64,000 bases of DNA from Phyllostachys edulis (Eukaryota; Streptophyta; Magnoliopsida; Poales; Poaceae): positions 70,087,686 through 70,151,685 of the forward strand of contig CM070553.1 in NCBI GenBank assembly GCA_036346405.1. The letters are read 5' to 3'. The notes under the pieces are model-generated. The model was not told the DNA's origin and did not search any database. It was given only the letters and a program-made list of their open reading frames with translations. Shown one piece after another: positions 45,982 to 57,200 of this stretch (the first letter of the stretch is position 1; the number at the start of each line of letters is the position of its first letter). The position numbers were made by a program, and so were the translations under genes.

Positions 45982-48128
45982 TTAAGCAGAAGGAAAAAGA
46001 TCTGGATATTCATTCCGCATAAGGTCTTCACAGTCCCAAGTTGCTTCATCCTCGGAATGATTTGTCCACTGAATTTTAAGGAACTTAATGGCACGATTCC
46101 TCGTCCTTCGTTCAGCTTCTTCAAGGATGCGAAAAGGGCGCTCACTGTAGGTCAGATCCTCTTGTACATCAAGACCTTCCAAAGGAGCTTGTTTGGTTGG
46201 GACACGAAGGCACTTCTTCAGCTGGGACACATGGAATATGTTGTGTACCCCAAAAAGTGTAGCGGGCAACTCTAACTTGTAGGCCACAGCTCCTCTCCTT
46301 TCCATGATGCGGAAAGGTCCAACATATCGAGGTGCCAATTTGCCTTTGACGCCAAATCTTCGAGTTCCCTTCAAAGGAGTGACTTTGAGATAAACAAAAT
46401 CATTTTGTTCAAAGCTCAACTCGTGACGATGACGATCTGCATAGCTCTTTTGTCGTGATTGAGCCGTGCGCAATCGGTCTCGTATCAACCGAACTTGATC
46501 TTCGGCCTCTTGGATTGAGTCTGGGCCAAAGAGTGGTCTTTCCCCAGTCTCAGACCAATTCAACGGGGTTCTACACCTTCTCTCGTATAAAGCCTCGAAT
46601 GGTGCCATGCCGAGACTAGCTTGAAAGCTATTGTTGTAGGAGAGCTCGGCAAAAGGCAAACATTTCTCCCAATTCTTCTTGTAGGAGAGAACACAAGCGC
46701 AAAGCATATCTTCCAAAACTTGATTTACTCTTTCAGTTTGGCCATCAGTTTGAGGGTGGTATGCAGTGTTGAAAGAAAGGCGAGTCCCCATAGCTTCATG
46801 CAAGTTTTTCCAAAACTGGGCGGTGAAGAGGGAACCACGATCTGAAATAATGGTCTTCGGTACCCCATGCAAGCATACGATGCGGGATATGTAGAGGTCC
46901 GCCAAACGACTCGCACTGAGATCAGCACGCACAGGAAGAAAATGGGCTACTTTTGTCAACCGATCAATGATAACCCAAATGGCATCTTTTCCCACGGAGG
47001 TACGGGGTAGACCGGTGATGAAATTCATTCAGATGGAATCCCACTTCCACTCAGGAATGGGAAGAGGCTGCAACATGCCCGCTGGTCGCTGATGTTCGGC
47101 CTTCACTCGGCGACATACGTCGCACTCGACAACGAATTTTGCAATCTCTCTCTTCATTCGGGTCCACCAGAATCTCTACCGGAGATCTTCATACATCTTC
47201 GTGGCCCCGGGATGAATGGACAAAGGAGTGTCATGGGCTTCGCGGAGGATTAAGTCTCGCAATTCCACAAACTTCGGAGCAACAATACGTGATCCGAACC
47301 ATACGACTCCATGGTCATCTTCCGAGAAACACTTGGCTGTTCCGTTCTTGATATTCTGCTTGATCTGATCCTCTAAGGTGGATTGCACCTCTAAGGCAGT
47401 GAGAAAACCATGCTCAACCACTCCTAAGTTGAGCCGCTGAAATTCTTCATGAAGGGCGGGCTGCTGCTCCTTAAGCATCACTGTGTTGCAATAAACCTTG
47501 CGACTGAGTGCATCGGCAACAACATTAGCCTTGCCCGGATGATATTGGAGACCCATGTCATAGTCTTTGATCAATTCCAACCACCTTCTTTGTCTGAGGT
47601 TCAGATCTGGTTGGGTGAACAAATACTTCAAACTTTTGTGGTCAGAATACACTTCGCAACGGTTACCGATGAGGTAATGCCGCCAAATTTTTAGCGCATG
47701 GACCACTGCAACTAGTTCCAAGTCATGGGTCGGATAATTGAGTTCATGAGGCCTCAATTGTCTTGATGCATAAGCAACTACCTTGCCCTCTTGCATAAGA
47801 ACACAACCGAGTCCTTGACGAGAAGCATCGCAATAAATATCGAAACTTCGGTGGACATTGCGAAGAACGAGAACTGGAGTTGTGGTCAATCTCTTCTTGA
47901 GTTCTTGAAAGCTCTTCTCACAATCAGGAGACCACACAAACTTCTTGTCCTTCTTGAGCAACTCAGTCATCGGCTTCGTGATCTTGGAGAAGTTCTCGAT
48001 AAAGCGACGACAGTAGCCCGCTAAACCGAGAAAACTTCTCACGTCGGTCACTGACTTGGGCTGACCCCATGAGAGCACATCGCTGACCTTGCAAGGATCC
48101 ATGGCTATGCCTTCTGCTGAAAGCACAT
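45982..48128 (-). pseudogene. pol of element G: RT thumb, RNase H, integrase, chromodomain-type tail
   Basis: Best preserved coding region. One minus-strand frame runs from 48126 to 45982 with only two stops. It starts in the RT thumb (VTDVRSFLGLAGYCRRFIENFSK) and continues into RNase H with all four acidic words (YCDAS, DLELVA, YSDHKSL, VADALSR). The integrase finger follows (IHPGATKMYEDLR ... CDVCRR), then a core with SDRGSLF and TERVNQ (35 residues between Asp and Glu). The tail at 45982-46200 has NHSEDEATWDCED and fits a Tekay/Del chromodomain. Stops are TAG at 47176-47178 and TGA just before 47028. The first catalytic Asp is Asn (MNFITGLP). RT palm, protease and gag are cut off by element D. 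Confidence 0.95.
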
Positions 48129-48171
48129 TGTAACGTCCCGTTTCTCTTAAGTTCTTGCCTGGTTTTTAAAA
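48129..48171 (+). repeat. D 5' LTR, first piece
   Basis: 43 bp, colinear with 9202-9245. It includes the left copy of the 9-bp duplication TTTTTAAAA (48163-48171). Confidence 0.85.
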
Positions 48172-49813
48172 GGAAGAAGTCCATTCTACCCCCTCAAGTA
48201 TCGATGTGCGGACACCTAACCCCCTGAAAAAAAAACCCGGCCATTTGGCACCCCGAAGTTGCAAAACCAGACAACGTGCCCCCTCCGGCTATTTCGTGCG
48301 GTGGTTTTGCTGATGTGGCGTCCGGTCAGAGCGGTTTCGCCAGGTCAGCTAAGTGAGCTGGCTTCTTTGGCACTTGGACCCACTTGTAAGTGAGCCCACA
48401 GCTTCTCTCTTTTCCTCCATTGCTCCTCTCACGTTTGCTGTCTAGCTCTCTTCTTCTTTGTTCCTTCCTCTTCTCTCCAGCATCTCTCTCGGCTCGTCCG
48501 CCTTGGCCTCGCCTCCCACCTTGTCCACACGCGCCGCCTCCTCGCCCACGACCCGCACCTCGTCGCACCGCCTCCTCGAGGAACCTTGCCTTCCTCGCCC
48601 GCGCTCGGATCTCACCTTCCTCGCCTCCCACGACCGGATCCACGCCCCCACCATGAAGTTCCCCTCACCGCGCCACGCATGGTGATGCCGGCGATCTGAG
48701 ACCAAAGAGCGGCCTCCTCGACGCAATGCGGCGGCCAGATGGTGGCGGTGCCGTCCTTGCAGCCCGAGCGGTGGCGAGGGCCCGTGGCGAGGTCGTCCAG
48801 AGCACGCCGAGACCTCCTCTTCTTTTCCCCCACTTCTCCAGGCCGATTGCTCACCGTGGTGCTCTCCCGCTGCCGCCCCTTTCTTCCCCGCCTCCGGCGC
48901 CGTCACCACACCTCCATGGCTACCGGATCTGGCGAGGGGGCCCGTGGCGAGGTCGGCGACGACAAGCGAGCTGGTTTTGCTGCAGAGCTGGAGAAGCGGC
49001 TTCTGGCGACGACGACGAGGCGGAGCCGGGGAGCGCTATGGATCCGCGGTCACCAACTCCGAGTAGGGGAGACAATCTGACATCTCAACTCCATCGCCAT
49101 GTCTTCCCCGCCGCTTACCTGCCGAAGCGCCGGAACAACTACACCGCGCCCATGTCGCGGTCGCCGACGGACTCCTCCTCGTCGGCGGCTTCCTCGTCGG
49201 CGTCTAGCTCGCCGCCAACCTCGTCGGCCTCGTTGCGGCGGCTTCTATCCGAGGCCGCCGCCGCCCGTGGCGACGGCAACCACACAACAACATCTCGCGC
49301 ACCGCCATCACGAAGATTGCCGCCAACTAGCGTGGCGGCAGAGCGAGGCCGGTGGCAATGATGGTGTCGCCCTATCCTCCGCATTGGCTCACCAGTGCGC
49401 CGCCCCATCTCAACATCTCACGGACCTCTGTGGCGGTGAGCGGCCTTGGGCGTGCTAGCTCCTCCACGGTGTCTCACCCTGCTTCGGCCTCGCCCTCCAT
49501 AGCGCCAACCTCACCATCCTCGAAGCCGTGAGCGACCACCGCGCCATCCACCTCGTCGACCGCAATGGAGGAAAAGAGAGAAGCTGTGGGCTCACTTACA
49601 AGTGGGTCCAAGTGCCAAAGAAGCCAGCTCACTTAGCTGACCTGGCGAAACCGCTCTGACCGGACGCCACATCAGCAAAACCACCGCATGAAACAGCCGG
49701 AGGGGGCACGTTGTCTGGTTTTGCAACTTCGGGGTGTCAAAGGGCCGGGTTTTTTTTCCAGGGGGTTAGGTGTCCGCACGTCGATACTTGAGGGGGTAGA
49801 ATGGACTTCTTCC
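48172..49813. mobile_element. Mutator-like element with captured GC-rich DNA (Pack-MULE type)
   Basis: 1,642 bp with terminal inverted repeats of about 250 bp (48172-48423 and 49562-49813) that differ at only about six places by eye. It is flanked by a perfect 9-bp target duplication TTTTTAAAA (48163-48171, 49814-49822), the Mutator signature. Ends read GGAAGAAGTCCATTC. The interior, 48424-49561, has no transposase and is GC-rich with coding-like composition on both strands, as in rice Pack-MULEs that carry gene fragments. It interrupts D's LTR 43 bp from its start; the empty site is seen in element C. Confidence 0.93.
49471..49573 (+). pseudogene. possible captured gene fragment in the MULE (GRAS-like?)
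   Basis: One plus-strand frame reads VSPCFGLALHSANLTILEAV and then SDHRAIHLVDRNGG. The pattern ANxxILEAV followed by xIHLVD resembles the segment leading into the VHIID motif of plant GRAS transcription regulators. This is a weak, short resemblance from memory of the family pattern. It could equally be chance in GC-rich DNA. A stop lies upstream at about 49456. Confidence 0.25.
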
Positions 49814-50433
49814 TTTTTAAAATAAAAGTAACCATTTGGCCTTATTGAGAATCCAAAGCTTAACCTGATATTTTGAAAATTTCGAGAGTTCAACTGGAAT
49901 TAATCAAACCTTAACTAAGCTCTTTGTTGGTGTTCCTTGCCGGTTCTGGCTCTCTGTTGTGTCTTTGTTGCCCTTGGGCTGTCGGTCCTCCGAAGCCTCT
50001 CTGTGTGCCCCTGGTTTGTCTCTTCTCTTTTAACTTCCTTTGTTGGCTTGAATCTCCTTGAGACCCAGACCTCTCCTTCTCTCTCTCTTATCTCCCCCTC
50101 TGTTCGAACCTCTCCCGTGCTTCGGGTTTTCCTGTTAAGGACCCAGCTCAGGTTTGTGTTTCAAAACCTCTTTGGTCTCTCCAAGCCACGCTTGGTTTTG
50201 CTTCTTTTGGACCTCCCCGTGGACTTCTCCACGCTCTCCTGGAACCCCTGAGTTCTCTTGGGCGCTCCAGAGTTTCTCTGGACCTCCCAGTGCCCTTTTT
50301 GGGACCTTCCTAGACTTCCTCTTGTTTGTTTGAACCTCCCTTGTGTTCAAATAGACCTCCTCGTGGCTATTTGGACCTCCCTTTGTCCCTGCAGACCTTT
50401 TGTTGTCCTACGGACCTCCTCAGCGTCCTTTAA

Positions 50434-50693
50434 GACCTCCCCTTGTTGAGATCTGGCCGTTAGGACCTCCTCTCTGGAGATCCTAGCCGCACAGACCTCC
50501 CCTTGTTGAGATCTGGCCGTTAGGACCTCCTCTCTAGAGGTCCTAGCCGCACAGACCTCCCCTTGTTGAGATCTGGCCGTTAGGACCTCCTCTCTGGAGA
50601 TCCTAGCCGCACAGACCTCCCCTTGTTGAGATCTGGCCGTTAGGACCTCCTCTCTGGAGATCTTAGCCATCCAGGTCCTCCCTTCGTTGGATC
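50434..50693 (+). repeat. 60-bp tandem array in D LTR
   Basis: Four copies at an exact 60-bp step: GACCTCCCCTTGTTGAGATC, TGGCCGTTAGGACCTCCTCT and a GATCCTAGCCGCACA part. Because 60 is a multiple of three the antisense frame stays open with a 20-residue repeat (50347-50727). I treat that as a by-product. Confidence 0.93.
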
Positions 50694-51150
50694 TAAAGGT
50701 CCAGACCTCCTTAGTGCTTGAACCCATCCTTGACTCTTGTGGTCAGACGCTTGAGGCTTTGCCTCCCTCATCTAGGACCGTCCGATGCTGTTCGGATGGC
50801 CCGATCCTAAGGGCACGTTAGCTTGGTCTGAACGTCCCCTTTCCCTCTTGGCCGTCCGATTTAAATCAGATGGCCTAGTCTCGTTGGTCCGTTCGCTCGG
50901 TCCGAACGGCCCCTTTGTTTTGCGCCATTCGATCTTGATCTGACGACTCAACTGCGAGATAACATTTGGATGGGCCGAACGTTCCTTTCCTTTCTGGACC
51001 GCTCGATTCCAATCGAACGGCTCTGCTTTGCTGCGCGTTTTCCTTTGTTTCCAGGACCTCTTCCTGGTTGTTTTGCAAAGACCTCCTCCTCGATCCTTGC
51101 TGGTCTTTTGTAAAGACCACCCTCCTAAACCAGAATATCCCTGTTGGTCA

Positions 51151-51426
51151 GGACCTCCCCTGCACCCTTTGATCTGGACCGTTGAGGTCCTCCCCTTTGA
51201 GATCTTGACCATTAGATCTCCCTTTTGGAGATCTACTCGTCAGGACCTCCCCTGCACCCTTCGATCTGGACCGTTGAGGTCCTCCCCTTTGAGATCTTGA
51301 CCGTTAGATCTCCCTTTTAGAGATCTACTCGTCAGGACCTCCCCTGCACCCTTTGATCTGGACCGTTGAGGTCCTCCCCTTTGAGATCTTGACCCTTAGA
51401 CCTCCCTTGTGCAGGTTTGAGTGTCA
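51151..51426 (+). repeat. 92-bp tandem array in D LTR
   Basis: Three copies starting at 51151, 51243 and 51335, each beginning GGACCTCCCCTGCACCCTT. Same array as 10477-10740 in C, where the step is 87 bp. Confidence 0.9.
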
Positions 51427-52210
51427 GGACCTCCTCGTCGTGAGCTTTGGGGACCTCTTGTCCAGGCTATGTTTATGAGAAAATGGTTTGGGCTGTAGTT
51501 ATTTGCCTGCTTGCTGTTATGCCTCCTTCATACTTTGTTCCTAGCATGTTGTTATGTTCACCTTGTGAGCCTTAGGGTGAATATTTAGTTGGTGTTCTTT
51601 GTTATTTGCCAACATGGGGGCCGTAGGTCTTTATAGCTTTGCTTAGAAAACGTGGTTTGGTCGTATCATGCTTCATCTCTAATAATCTTGACTAATGACT
51701 TATGAAATGTGTGGTAGGTGCCACTGTTGAGCAGCTATGGCAGGATGCCTAAGCTGTGTTGACTATGGTGTGAGACCACTTAGTTAAAAATTGTTGTACC
51801 AAGACCGGGTGGTCTTTTGGCATGGGTTAATACAAATTGTTTCTTTGAGGCAAGAAGGCAGGGAGTGAGTAGTGGTGTCTTGTGCACTTGGTTGTGGAAG
51901 TCTTGCCTTAGCACAATTAAGGACTTCACTTTGTGTCTGTTGAATCTGGGCCAAGCAAGGCAACCACAAGATCATTTTATGGGAATAGTGCAGGCTGAAT
52001 AATTAGCAATGAGATGGCTTGGGGCCGTTGTGGTTGGCGTGTGATTCGTTGGCGCAAGAGGGGCACCCCATAACCCCGTGGATTTCTAGACCACGAGGAG
52101 GATTCTGAAACCTTAGCGGGCAGCCCGAGTCGGGCTCAAAACTTTGTAAAGGCCTTGCCGCTCTCTAGATCGCTTCACCTTAGGAAGTGAGCAAGGGTGA
52201 CCGGAACCCG

Positions 52211-53753
52211 CACTACTACAGAAGCCTCATCACGCAGCGGTTGGAATCGTCATCACGAGCATTTTCGAACCGTCTATATTTGTTGGTCTGTGATAACAGA
52301 GTTATCACGAGCGGTTCAAAACCGCTCGTGATCGCACTATCACGAGCGGTTTTTGTTAAAACCGCTCAGGAAAGGCTATTATCCGCAGCGGTTTTCATCA
52401 AAACCGCTCGTGATCTCGAGAATATCACCGACGGTTTAATTTACAAACCGTGCAGGATGACATTTTCACGCAGCGATTCATGTTGAGTAACCGCTCGTGA
52501 TGAGTTCTGAGCGGTTCTTGTTTAGAACCGTCGTGATAGCTGCTTTTTCGTGGCAAAAAACCGAAACAATCGCTAAAACTTGGAGGCTGTTTAGAGGCTC
52601 TAAACGACCTTTTGGGGTTTTCACTTTTTGAGACCTCGCGAAGAGAATCTAATCTGACCTTGACTTATGGATTTTTGGATTGAGCTTTTCGTTAGCTTTC
52701 CAAAGAGCCAAAGAACGTTGCAATCGGAGTTCGTATGCAAAAGTTATGATGATTTTACCGAGCGGTGCGCGATCTACCATCCATATTTTTGCCCAAACCA
52801 AATAACTCAACATGAACTACACACATCACAGTAGCATCACCCACATCACAAGAGCATCAACTCGAGAATCCACATCACAAAGCAAAGGGGGGAGTAGAGA
52901 GTGAGGTCGTGGGAGGCCGGGCGGCAAGTGGAGGAGGCCGAAGGCGGCGAGGTCGTGGGAGGCCAAAGTGGCAGCGAGGTCGGGCGAGGTGGAGGAGGCC
53001 GGGGGTGATGGCTCGGATGAGGCCGGTGACGATGAGGCCGGGACGAGTTGGAGGAGGCCGCGGGCGACAAGCTCGGCGGAGGCCGGGGCGCAAGGTGTGA
53101 GGAGGAGAAATGGCAGAGGAGGAGATGGAGGAGGAGAGACCGCAGAGGAGGAGATGGAGGTTATATAAAGCGAGTTTCGGCAGCCCGCCCATTATGTTCA
53201 AATTTTCATTTCCCGCCCAACAATCAAAGACGGTTCTTGTTAAGAACCGTCTGTGATAGCACCTATCACAGACGGTTTTTTAATAGAACCGTCTGTGATC
53301 ATTCACAGACGGTTCTATTAAAGAACCGTCTGTGACACTGAAAACCTCGAGGCGGTAGTGCGGCGAGGCGTGGCGGTCTGCGGCGAGAGGATAGCGAGAT
53401 ATCACAAGCGGTTCTTAATTAGAACCGCTCGTGATAACTAATTATCCTGAGCGTTTCCTATTCGAACCGTCTATGTACTATCCGCAGCGGTTCTTATTGA
53501 GAACCGCTGCGTGATTGGTGAATTATCACAGACGGTTTGTGAATAGAACCGTCGTGATAATCCTGACAGTTCTATTAATGAACGTTTGTGATAAATGACT
53601 ATCACTGAGCGGTTCTAAATACTGAACCGCCTGTGATAGACCTCGAGCGGCGGTCTTGGCGGCGGCGCCCGCCGGTCGAGCAGACTCAACACGAGCGGTT
53701 CTAAAGGAACCGTGCGTGATGGGGCGTCTACTATAGCCTGTTTTGTAGTAGTG
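52211..53753. mobile_element. non-autonomous CACTA element
   Basis: 1,543 bp, CACTACTACAGAAGCC at the left and TTTTGTAGTAGTG at the right, so 10-bp terminal inverted repeats CACTACTACA. The 3-bp target duplication CCG is at 52208-52210 and 53754-53756; C has the empty site near 12223. Subterminal regions are full of ATCACGAGCGGTT and ATCACAGACGGTT words arranged as inverted pairs (52235-52560, 53225-53340, 53400-53720), typical of CACTA ends. No transposase. The middle (52870-53160) is purine-rich and GC-rich with no recognisable protein. Confidence 0.93.
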
Positions 53754-53756
53754 CCG

Positions 53757-54292
53757 TCCCGCTAGAGAGATCGTGGATTGTGGGTAAAGTTGTACACCTC
53801 TGCAGAGTGTAAAATCTATTCGAATAGCCAAGTCCTTGGTCATGGACATGCTCAGAGAAAATGGTGCAAGGGGTAGTTGTTTCAAAATTTGTGCCACTGG
53901 ACACTTCAGCGGGATGCCTTGGCTTTGCCTCGAAGAGACCTTGGCCAGCTCCAGAGGGGTCAGGGTTGGCTCGGGTGGTGGTCCAGGGGCTGGTTCGGAC
54001 TCTGGAGTGGGTGCTCTAGAGTGGGTTTTGGGTGAGGACCTGGCCACTAGTGTGACCAGACCTCCCCCATTGTTGTTGTGGATGTGAGTTGGTGCTCACT
54101 CCACATTTTCTTCATTAAATGTATTATGTACTATTGTTTTTCCTTGCTGCTCTTCAATCTATTACTATTATTATTGTCCAAATCTGGCTTTGCGCAAAAC
54201 TAACCATACAGCTCTCAATTGGTAAGCCCCTACATGATTATTATTGCATAATTGCTCTCTGTGACTTGCTGAGTACATTCAAAGTACTCATG
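53757..54292 (+). repeat. D 5' LTR, third piece
   Basis: Colinear with 12225-12757 of C. It ends at the left copy of the solo-LTR target duplication TCATG (54288-54292). Confidence 0.85.
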
Positions 54293-57200
54293 TGTAACAT
54301 CCCAACTGTATAAACAGGGTTTGTTCAAGTATAATTAAGGTGTAGAAATTAAAACTTTTTCTCACACCTTGAAAACCCCTAAACACTCATGTAATTCTTG
54401 TCCAAGAGTTGTGTAATCCAAAAACACAAGCTCTTGTTGACCAAAAGTCAAACTCCTTTTCCAATTATCTTAAATCTTGTGCCAAACATTTGGAAAATAT
54501 TTTCCTTGGTCCTAAATCTGATGTGGGACCCCTCTGAAAAATATCCCAAGATGTAAAACTTGTTTGATAAATTTTGGAGGTAAAACAAATCCTTGAACAA
54601 CCTTCATGAATTTCCTGAGAAAAATGCATTGCATAATAACCTCTGGAAATTTTATGCAAGGTTAATCTCATTGTCAGCAAGCTCCATTTAAAATTTCATC
54701 AAATTTGGAGTTCATTTGCTATCACAAATAATTCTGCTCAGTTTCAGCTGTTAAAAACTAAATACAAAAGCTTACACTGTTCCTTGGGCTAGCCACTTTG
54801 CAAAGCTGGTCCAGCCCAACCGTGTCTGCACCCCAGCAGACCTCCTCTCCACCTTGATCAGGTCGTAGCCGTTGGATTAACATCCAACCGCCACGACCTC
54901 CTCCGCGGTCAATACCGCCAGGACCTCCCCACCTCATCAGGTCTTGGCCGCTGGATCAAAATCCACGGCCCTGACCTCTCCTTCGTTATTTAGCGCCAGG
55001 TCCTCCCACCTTGTTGAGGTCGTAGCCGTTGTATTCAGATCCAAAGGCCACGACCTCCGCTGCAATTCATCGCAGCCCAGGACCTCCCCCATCTCATGTT
55101 GTGCACCGTTGGATTTAAAATCCACGGTCACGACCTCCTCCTTACCTCGTGCACCTCAGACCTCCCCGCGCACGTGAGGTCGTTGCCCTTAGATCTAAAT
55201 CTAATGGCCATGACCTCCCTCGCCCTCTCATCGCCACTAGATCTTGATCTGATGGCCATAACCTCTTGTGCGCTGCGCGCAGCGCTAAGACCTCCCTTTG
55301 GTTGTGCGCCCTTGGATTTAAATCCAAAGGCCATGACCTCCCCCTCATGTTATGAAGTTCATGTGCGGTTAAGACCTCACAGGAGGTCCGCACCGTTGGA
55401 TTGAGATCCAACGCTTTGGACCTCCTGTCCCATTTTCCCACGTGCGCATACACATTAAGGAAATCGTGAGGCCATGACCTCCCCATCCTTGATCGTGTGG
55501 CTGGGACCTCCTCCCAGTCATTTGGGCGTAACGGTTCAAAAACCACATCGGAGGGCCAGGACCTCCCCGTGGGCTTATCCAACGGTCAAAATGACCTCCC
55601 CTGTTCTTCTCCTTCCTTGGTCACGCATGCGTGTTCCTGAGCGAGGGAGTTAATGCGTGTCTGTCCACTGTGTACCTTATAACAACTCTTTGCTGACCCG
55701 CATTAAATGCAGTCGACCTTCCGCCTCCTCGTCCCACCACAGACTGTCACCATGTCGGCCTCGTGTCTTGTCCAACCCCATGAACCGAGCCATGGGCTAA
55801 GCTCACCATGACCTTAACCCCACTTCGTGTGCTGCTTCTCCCAAGTATAAAACCTCCCCACGGTTTCTTTGGCTTCCTTTGCACACCATTATCCCCTTGC
55901 TTGCACCCCTGTGCTTGCGAGCTCTAAACCACCAAAGCTCTCTTGGCCGCCATTGTTGAGAAGCTTGAAGCTCCTCGGTGGACAAGGGTCCCTGGAGTTT
56001 TCCTCCTTTTTCTCCTTGCTTCCATTTGTGCCCTACCCTTTGGGACCAAGTCCTAACTTGATTTGTTGGGCATTTGCAGAGGGGGATAAAGTGGAGCTTG
56101 GAGCTGAAGCGTTGGCCGTGGAGCACCCTTCCTCCCCGGCACCGGTCCTCCCTTCCTCGACCTCCTCAGCACCTTAGGACCTCCAGGTACTCCCTGATAG
56201 TCCTTTAGCGCTGGGCACCCGCATGTATGCTGCTGCGGAGCTTTTGTTGAGCACACGCTTGAATGTCGCGCGGAGCTTCCTTTTGCATTTTGGATTTTGG
56301 CAGTGCTTGCCTTCGTTGTCCTCTCCGGCTCGCCGGCGTTCCAGGCCGTCGCCGCCGTTGAGAGGAGGTCCATTGGGTGCGCATGGTTATTGCGGACCCA
56401 ACGGTACCATTGGATGTCGCCGGCGAGGTCTGTATCGCCAGCGATGACCACATCTTTGAGCCCGGGTCTTTGTCGGACAAGGCAGTGGCGCCATTGTCAT
56501 TTTTAGGACAGAGATTTGTCGCGTTAAATGCGCTCATCATTTGCTCAAATCATTATAATCATTAGCGTGTCTTAAATGCATTTAATCCTCCCCTTGCGCG
56601 CATTTAAGACCTCCGCCATGACCTCCTCGTTGTCCCGCGCATTTATTCCATGTCCGAAACGCGTGGTCGCGAGCTCGGGGCGTCCATGACCTCCTCCGAG
56701 AGATCTGGGCGTCAAGACGTCCCCTTGCGCAATCGTGGCCGTCCGGACCTCCACGGAGGTGCTGTGGACGTTAGGACCTCCCTTAGGACCTCCCGAGGTC
56801 ATCTCGGCCGTTCATGACCTCCCGGGTAGATCTTGACCGTCAAGGTCCTCCCTCGGACGATCTGGACCATCAAAGTCCTCCTTGGAACATCTAGACCGTC
56901 CGGGATCTCCCTGTGAGGTCTGACGATGTAGATCTTCCTCGGGAGATCTTGATAGTTTAGATCTTCCTTTGGAAGATCTCAACCGTTGAGGACCTCCCGT
57001 GTGATCTGAGCCGCTTATGACCTCCCATGTCTTTAGGGTTTTAGAAATTCGATGATCTCTTAAAATTGTGAACTGGAAAAGGTATAACTTTAGAATTTCA
57101 TATCTTTGTCGTTTTAAATCCAAATGAGGTCATTCAAATTGTGTTAGCTCTGTCTTGAACTTGACTTTAATCCAAAAATGATTGTAAGTTGAGTTCAGCT

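Larger units (their letters stand above)
49823..52207 (+). repeat. D 5' LTR, second piece
   Basis: Colinear with 9246-12224 of C but lacking about 0.7 kb (C about 10790-11475) that holds C's TATA box; the joint is at about 51465. It holds two tandem arrays and many GACCTCC heptamers. Confidence 0.85.

Noticed and set aside
50347..50727. Antisense ORF with a 20-residue repeat (EEVLTARSQQGEVCAARISR)
   Set aside because: It is a by-product of an exact 60-bp tandem array in an LTR; the repeat length divisible by three keeps the frame open.
52875..53201. GC-rich minus-strand ORF of about 108 codons inside the CACTA element
   Set aside because: Low-complexity Pro/Arg/Leu composition with frames open on both strands; no recognisable domain.
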